Source: Aedes albopictus (Eukaryota > Arthropoda > Insecta > Diptera > Culicidae). Taken from it: a stretch of 64,000 bases of DNA. Below are positions 60,336-64,000 of the stretch, in pieces. Below the pieces are notes generated by a model. The model saw nothing but the letters and a program-made list of their open reading frames with translations, was not told the DNA's origin and searched no databases. Both the position numbers and the translations under genes were made by a program. Numbering within the stretch: position 1 is the stretch's first letter; every line of letters begins with the position of its first letter. Where the stretch lies: NCBI RefSeq assembly GCF_035046485.1, contig NC_085138.1, forward strand, positions 429,585,265 through 429,649,264, in the 5' to 3' direction.

Positions 60336-61049
60336 CACGGTGGAGAATGTAGGCTTTTCAATGTTTCAAAGTCCAGAATCAGACGAAGACAAGCGGGCAA
60401 GGACACTACTGGAGAAAACAACGTGGCGAGTCGAAGGCGGTTCCGAGATCGGGCTTCTGTGGCGCTATTTACTACGCCATGGCTGCACGACGGTTACAAT
60501 TCCTAGAGAAGCGCTTCATTGCGGGTTCAGTCTTTTTCGAGGACGTCCATAGCGCAGTATACGCAGAAGGCCTACATCCACGAGGCGACGACGGAGGAGC
60601 TGTCGAAGGTTAGGGGCTGTCCATAAACCACGTGGTCATGAGGGGGGGGGGGGGGGGTCGGCCAATGACCATTTTGTATGGACAAATAAAAATTTTTGTA
60701 TGGACTAATGACCACGCGGGGGGGGGGGGGGGGGGTGGGTGAGGTTGAAAAGTCCCAAAAAAATGACCACGTGGTTTATGGACAGCCCCTTACCTTCCTG
60801 TCGGAATAGTGCGGAACCCGAAGCAACCAAGATTCGAATCGTATGGGCTGCGGCGGCAACAATGGACGGTGTTCCCTGAACAGCATGTTGCTGAAAGAGC
60901 CGGATTTGGTTCATTCTCTGGATTTGGATGTTCTCTGCGGATTCCGGGAGCAAAAAGTAGCAGTGGTGGGAGATATCATGGAAATATTCCATCGACTGAA
61001 AATCCGACAAGAAGACCGATACAGTCAGCTTTTTCTCTGACCCGGTGAC
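60336..61049 (+). pseudogene. BEL/Pao retrotransposon pol fragment (start of reverse transcriptase)
   Basis: Reading across three frames: ENVGFSMFQSPESDEDKRAR, then a GLLWR block, MAARRLQFLEKRF, then TEEL before the MITE. After it come YLPVGIVRNPKQP, KIRIVWAAAA, SLNSMLLKEPDL and a VVGDIMEIFHRLKIRQEDR block. In Pao-type pol these correspond to the region linking protease and RT and to the first RT motifs (YLPHHPV, VWDAAA, LNDLLLKGPDL, DIxxMFHQI types). The normal aspartate of WDAA is lost (WAAA). Several frameshifts; the catalytic YVDD part is absent. Dead relic. Confidence 0.75.
60613..60789. mobile_element. 177-bp MITE with TTA duplications (PIF/Harbinger-like)
   Basis: Perfect ~27-bp inverted ends starting GGGGCTGTCCATAAACCACG, flanked by TTA (60610-60612, 60790-60792). 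Two G-runs (60642-60657 and 60719-60735) lie inside. It is inserted in the Pao coding relic between TEELSKV and YLPVG. The 3-bp TTA duplication is typical of PIF/Harbinger. Confidence 0.8.
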
Positions 61050-61059
61050 GCAAGGCATT

Positions 61060-61640
61060 CCCCAAAGACATTATTCAAGAGTCTTCTGAAAATTTTCAAG
61101 GAGATTCTTCTGAGATTCCAGAGTCAATTTGGCAAAGTCCAACGTGATTTTATATAGGTGATGCAATTGATATTTTCCAGTGGCCTATCCAGGGTTTCTT
61201 CAGAAGTTCCCTATGTGATTCTTCCAGAAGTTTTTTTTTTCTCTAAGATTCATAAAAAGGTTCCATCTGACAAGCATTCGGGAGTACCAGGAATCCTCCA
61301 GAATTTTTTAGAATGTCTTTAGAAGTATTTTATCAAGGATTCCCAGAAAGAATTCCAGAAAGGGAGCTTCTGAAGGAAACCCAGAACGAACATCTGGAGG
61401 AATTTATACAAATCTGCAAGAGGAATTCTATATATGAAAATTTTGTGAAATGGAGGAGGAACGTCGGAAGGTTCTTTGGTTCTTTGGTCGGAAATAAGTT
61501 CTAGGAGGAATCCCCCAAGAAGTTCTTCCTGGATGAAAGAAACCAAGGCAGAATTCCAGAAATTCCCGAAAGAAGTCCTTGAAAAAACATCTTAAGTAAT
61601 TGCGGAAAGAACTTTTGGAGGCAACCTGAAAAAAACAAGG
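61060..61640. repeat. degenerate 'ttccagaa' repeat tract
   Basis: Imperfect repeats of agaattccagaa/cttctgaag words without fixed period; same type as 14140-14760. It forms the left flank of the errantivirus-like element. Confidence 0.5.
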
Positions 61641-61643
61641 GTG

Positions 61644-62206
61644 AGTAAACGTTTTATTCAAGAGAAGAATTAAAACTGAGTAATTAGTTCTTACGAGCTA
61701 GCACTTTTATATTCTAGGGTTAGTTTATTTGATTTTCCACTCTCTTTCCGTGGCGTGGGAATCAGCGGTGTCCTCCTGATGCGTGCGCTGTGGTGTGATG
61801 CCGGTGCGTATGATGTCGTGGGTGTGAAAATAGGATGCTCGGTCGATGCAGGTGCGTAGGTGTGATAATAAGATGCTCGGTCGATGCAGGTGCGTGTGAT
61901 GTCGTCGGTATGGTAATGAGATGCGACGGATGCAAGGCTTTCTGGGAATTCGGGATACTTTGATGATGCGGTTGGAATCGGTCGGTATTGTTGTCCCTTC
62001 GCATGTTGGTGTGATAATGTGGTGCGATGTCTAGATGTTTTGGGATGCAGAACCACGAGCTCGGGTTGATGCGATGATTCTCGGTATTCAGGGTTTTATG
62101 ATCCTCGTCCGGTTAGAATGGTTTCGGATGATGATATCTGATGTCTTTCGGGAATGACAGCTTTATGATGCTCGTTCGGTGTGGGTGGTCTCGATCGTTG
62201 ATAACT
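61644..62206 (-). repeat. 3' LTR of an errantivirus-type Ty3/gypsy element
   Basis: On the minus strand a purine tract AAGGAGGGAGG (62217-62207) is followed by AGTTATCAACG, the AGT... start used by gypsy-type LTRs rather than TG. A TATA box, initiator and AATAAAA follow in order near the far end. The end at 61644 (TTTACT, giving AGT..ACT) is the weakest point; it may run a few tens of bases further. The env frame overlaps the first 44 bases. Confidence 0.55.
61652..61711 (-). promoter_or_regulatory. LTR core promoter and poly(A) signal
   Basis: Minus strand: TATAAAA at 61711-61705, arthropod initiator TCAGT at 61679-61675 (about 34 bp downstream, normal spacing), and AATAAAA at 61658-61652. 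This is the expected order for start and end of the genomic RNA. Confidence 0.55.
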
Positions 62207-63708
62207 CCTCCCTCCTTAAGTTGCTTCGTCCGCGAAGCTCTTCGTGTTGCTCGTCCTGAAGGAGTACGTTGCGTGATATTTCAACGTTGACTCTTGCTTT
62301 TCGCCTTCTGTAGAGATAAAGAGCAAATTTGCCAAAGAGCGATAGTAAAATTACCGTTGACACTCCTATGGAACCAAAAATTCCAGTCATCCAGCTTCTT
62401 GATGTTAAATTCACCGTTTGGAGTTGTTCACGTTGACTTAGGGTGATGTTCTGCAGGTATTCCATGGGTAAGGTGTCGATCAAATCCACTTCTTTCACTA
62501 ATATCCCTGTTGTTGGAAGATAAGAATGTCTTTTTATTGTGGTCTCCTCATTTACGTAGAGCTGACCGTTGATCTGTAGAGCACATCGTTCAAAATTAAT
62601 CAAATATGAACCATTGAGAGTTTGGTTATTGTCGCTGCAGTTTGAACGTATTTCGGCTATTGCGTTGTTAATAAGAATTACTCCATCATTTACCCTTTTG
62701 ATGATACCTTGGCTCGAGTAAACTTTCTCGAATGTGCAGTTAGCCGTTTTGCCATTTATGAGCTGATATAAACATTTAGTAGTTGGGCTTATCTGGTGAT
62801 CGTCACAAATGAAGTGTTGGTTTTTATTCTTACACTGTTGATTCAGTTCAAATACGTCTGAATCATTTAGCAGGAAGTAGTTATGTTGTGAAACTACCCT
62901 CTTACCAGATTTAATTAAGGGCTCGACATATATGAACTCGTAATTAGGGTCAGTGAGTTGGGAAACCTTCAACAAGTAGACAATGTGCGTGGAGTTTGTC
63001 ACTACTTGTGCTGTTGATTGCGACATCAAATCATCAAATGATGGAACGTGAACATCCTGCGAATTTAAGTAGTCCAAAATAGCGTTTAAGTCTTCTGTGT
63101 TAAATATTTTGCTGTATGGAATATCGTGTTTGGCCATGGAAATTGCTTCCTCTATCGCGTCTACTTGCTCTTGTAGGGATTCAATTTGGAAAAGTACTAT
63201 TAAGAGGTTGATCATTACTGTGTAAGTGTGGGTCCGCTCTTTTTCGATTCTGATGACGTTGTTGATGATAGTTGTTATGTTATGCAGTCGCTGTTCGATG
63301 ACGTTGTTTATCATGATTTGTTTGTTGTTCTCATTTGTAAGCGCGTTCAGTGATTTTTCGATGATACGTAAATCCTCTGCATCTGGACTACCCCCAATCA
63401 GCTTCCATACGGAACCGATGAGATCCCATCGCCTTGGTCGACTCCGTGGTTTTAGCTTAAGGAAAGAATCATGTAATCTATGTTTTCGGGTTTCTATCAA
63501 ATCGTACAGTGGTTTATATGCTTCATATTGAGGGACTATATCATTAATATTTGCTATAGTTTGTTCAATTTCTGATAAGTCGATTGGATGGATGATTCTT
63601 ATATATCCTTTTTTTACTTGGGCCTTTCCTAGTGGAATTATAGCTAATGGGCTGTCATTCAGGTTATGAATATGGAACGTAGCGCTTACGCTGGTGATCC
63701 AGAAGAGT
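62163..63708 (-). CDS. env-like fusion glycoprotein of an errantivirus-type element
   Basis: Uninterrupted frame of 514 codons reading from about 63707 to the TAA at 62163-62165. No ATG starts it: the frame opens just after TTACAG on the minus strand (AG at 63710-63709), fitting a 3' splice site, as gypsy-type env is made from a spliced RNA. Features: a hydrophobic start (LFWITSVSAT, rest of a signal peptide); a furin-type site RSRPRR about residue 93; right after it a WDLIGSVWKLIGG stretch in the fusion-peptide position; heptad-like region; several N-x-S/T sites; a membrane segment (GIFGSIGVSTVILLSLFG) near residue 450; and a short basic cytoplasmic tail. This is the layout of baculovirus F-like proteins, which mediate membrane fusion. 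It follows the pol end directly and overlaps the LTR start. The frame shows no damage; function untested. Confidence 0.8.
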
Positions 63709-63740
63709 CTGTAATATGGAGCAAAATTTATATTTAATCA

Positions 63741-64000
63741 TCAGCTATTTTTCGTGAATTTTCTTAAATTGGACTTGTGGACCTTCCTTCCTCTGTCATC
63801 TATTATATAAGTTGGATGATTTTCCTTTATTATTATTTTCTTAAATTTGGGGTCTCTCTTTGAGACGCTCTTTACTTTTTCAAATGCAACAGAGTTGGGA
63901 TTATATTCTGAGTATAAAGGATGCTCTATTTTCTGGTTCTTTTTTTCAAATAATTTTACTATTCTATCCAGATTATCTTTTTTTTGTTTCTTGAAGTCAG
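63741..64000 (-). CDS. pol, C-terminal end of integrase (partial)
   Basis: 86 codons to a TGA at 63741-63743; the frame enters from beyond the window. Lys/Arg-rich, ending ENHPTYIIDDRGRKVHKSNLRK then FTKNS, typical of the end of a Ty3/gypsy integrase, which joins the element cDNA to chromosomal DNA. Only ~33 bp separate its stop from the inferred env splice acceptor, so the acceptor lies immediately after pol, as expected for a gag-pol-env errantivirus. No frame damage in the visible part. The catalytic core lies outside. Confidence 0.65.
   Translation of the reverse strand, partial: DFKKQKKDNLDRIVKLFEKKNQKIEHPLYSEYNPNSVAFEKVKSVSKRDPKFKKIIIKENHPTYIIDDRGRKVHKSNLRKFTKNS

Overview
The window looks like a gene-poor, transposon-dense stretch of an insect nuclear genome, most likely a culicine mosquito (Aedes-like). 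Reasons: AT-rich DNA, several clades of non-LTR retrotransposon in different states of decay, very many small inverted-repeat (MITE and foldback) elements, degenerate 'ttccagaa'-type repeats, tRNA-derived sequences, a BEL/Pao fragment and an env-bearing Ty3/gypsy element. I found no convincing host protein-coding gene. The species call is inference.

Layout. 1-9.0 kb: an almost full-length, RNase H-bearing LINE (1870-8671) between two identical 349-bp direct repeats. It is itself split by an antisense, non-coding element (5567-7528) between two identical 321-bp direct repeats. Both elements end in the same TGATACC-type tail, so they look like an autonomous and a hitch-hiking partner that make giant target-site duplications. 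9.0-14.8 kb: an antisense RTE-like LINE split by a DNA element with CACAGC termini, which is split in turn by a MITE rich in a GGGGCAAAAGTTCGA motif; a 124-bp piggyBac-type MITE lies beside it. 15.4-20.6 kb: a young non-coding LTR element (207-bp LTRs, 5-bp target duplication) carrying an array of about 20 CGCATCATCCAAGAGCGAT-like units. 20.7-27.2 kb: intergenic-looking DNA with MITEs and a tRNA-like sequence. 27.2-31.7 kb: a three-level nest, foldback element > truncated I-type LINE > putative solo LTR.

31.7-36.4 kb holds one MITE and unassigned DNA. 36.4-39.4 kb is an R1-clade LINE copy with a 14-bp target duplication. 40.1-44.9 kb is a cluster of palindromic elements, including a foldback-like unit with inverted 15/16-bp minisatellite arrays. 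47.3-50.2 kb is a 2.8-kb satellite with an 11-bp unit (GGATTTGGATT), open in nearly all frames but not coding, followed by a SINE. 50.9-55.2 kb is a decayed inverted-repeat element that captured a short RTE copy. 57.1-59.9 kb carries two long palindromes; the second has termini and target duplication like Transib elements, with an RSS-like heptamer/nonamer layout. 60.3-61.0 kb is a BEL/Pao pol relic cut by a TTA-flanked MITE. 61.6-64.0 kb (minus strand) is the 3' end of an apparently intact errantivirus-type element: end of integrase, a full env-like fusion glycoprotein frame and an LTR with TATA box and initiator.

How it works together: this is a record of nested insertions, not a pathway. 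Sequences that may still be active or recent are the outer LINE and its partner (identical duplications; the LINE copy itself is dead), the 15-20 kb LTR element (LTRs differ at one site seen) and the errantivirus-like element. All homology calls are from reading the sequence; no search was run.
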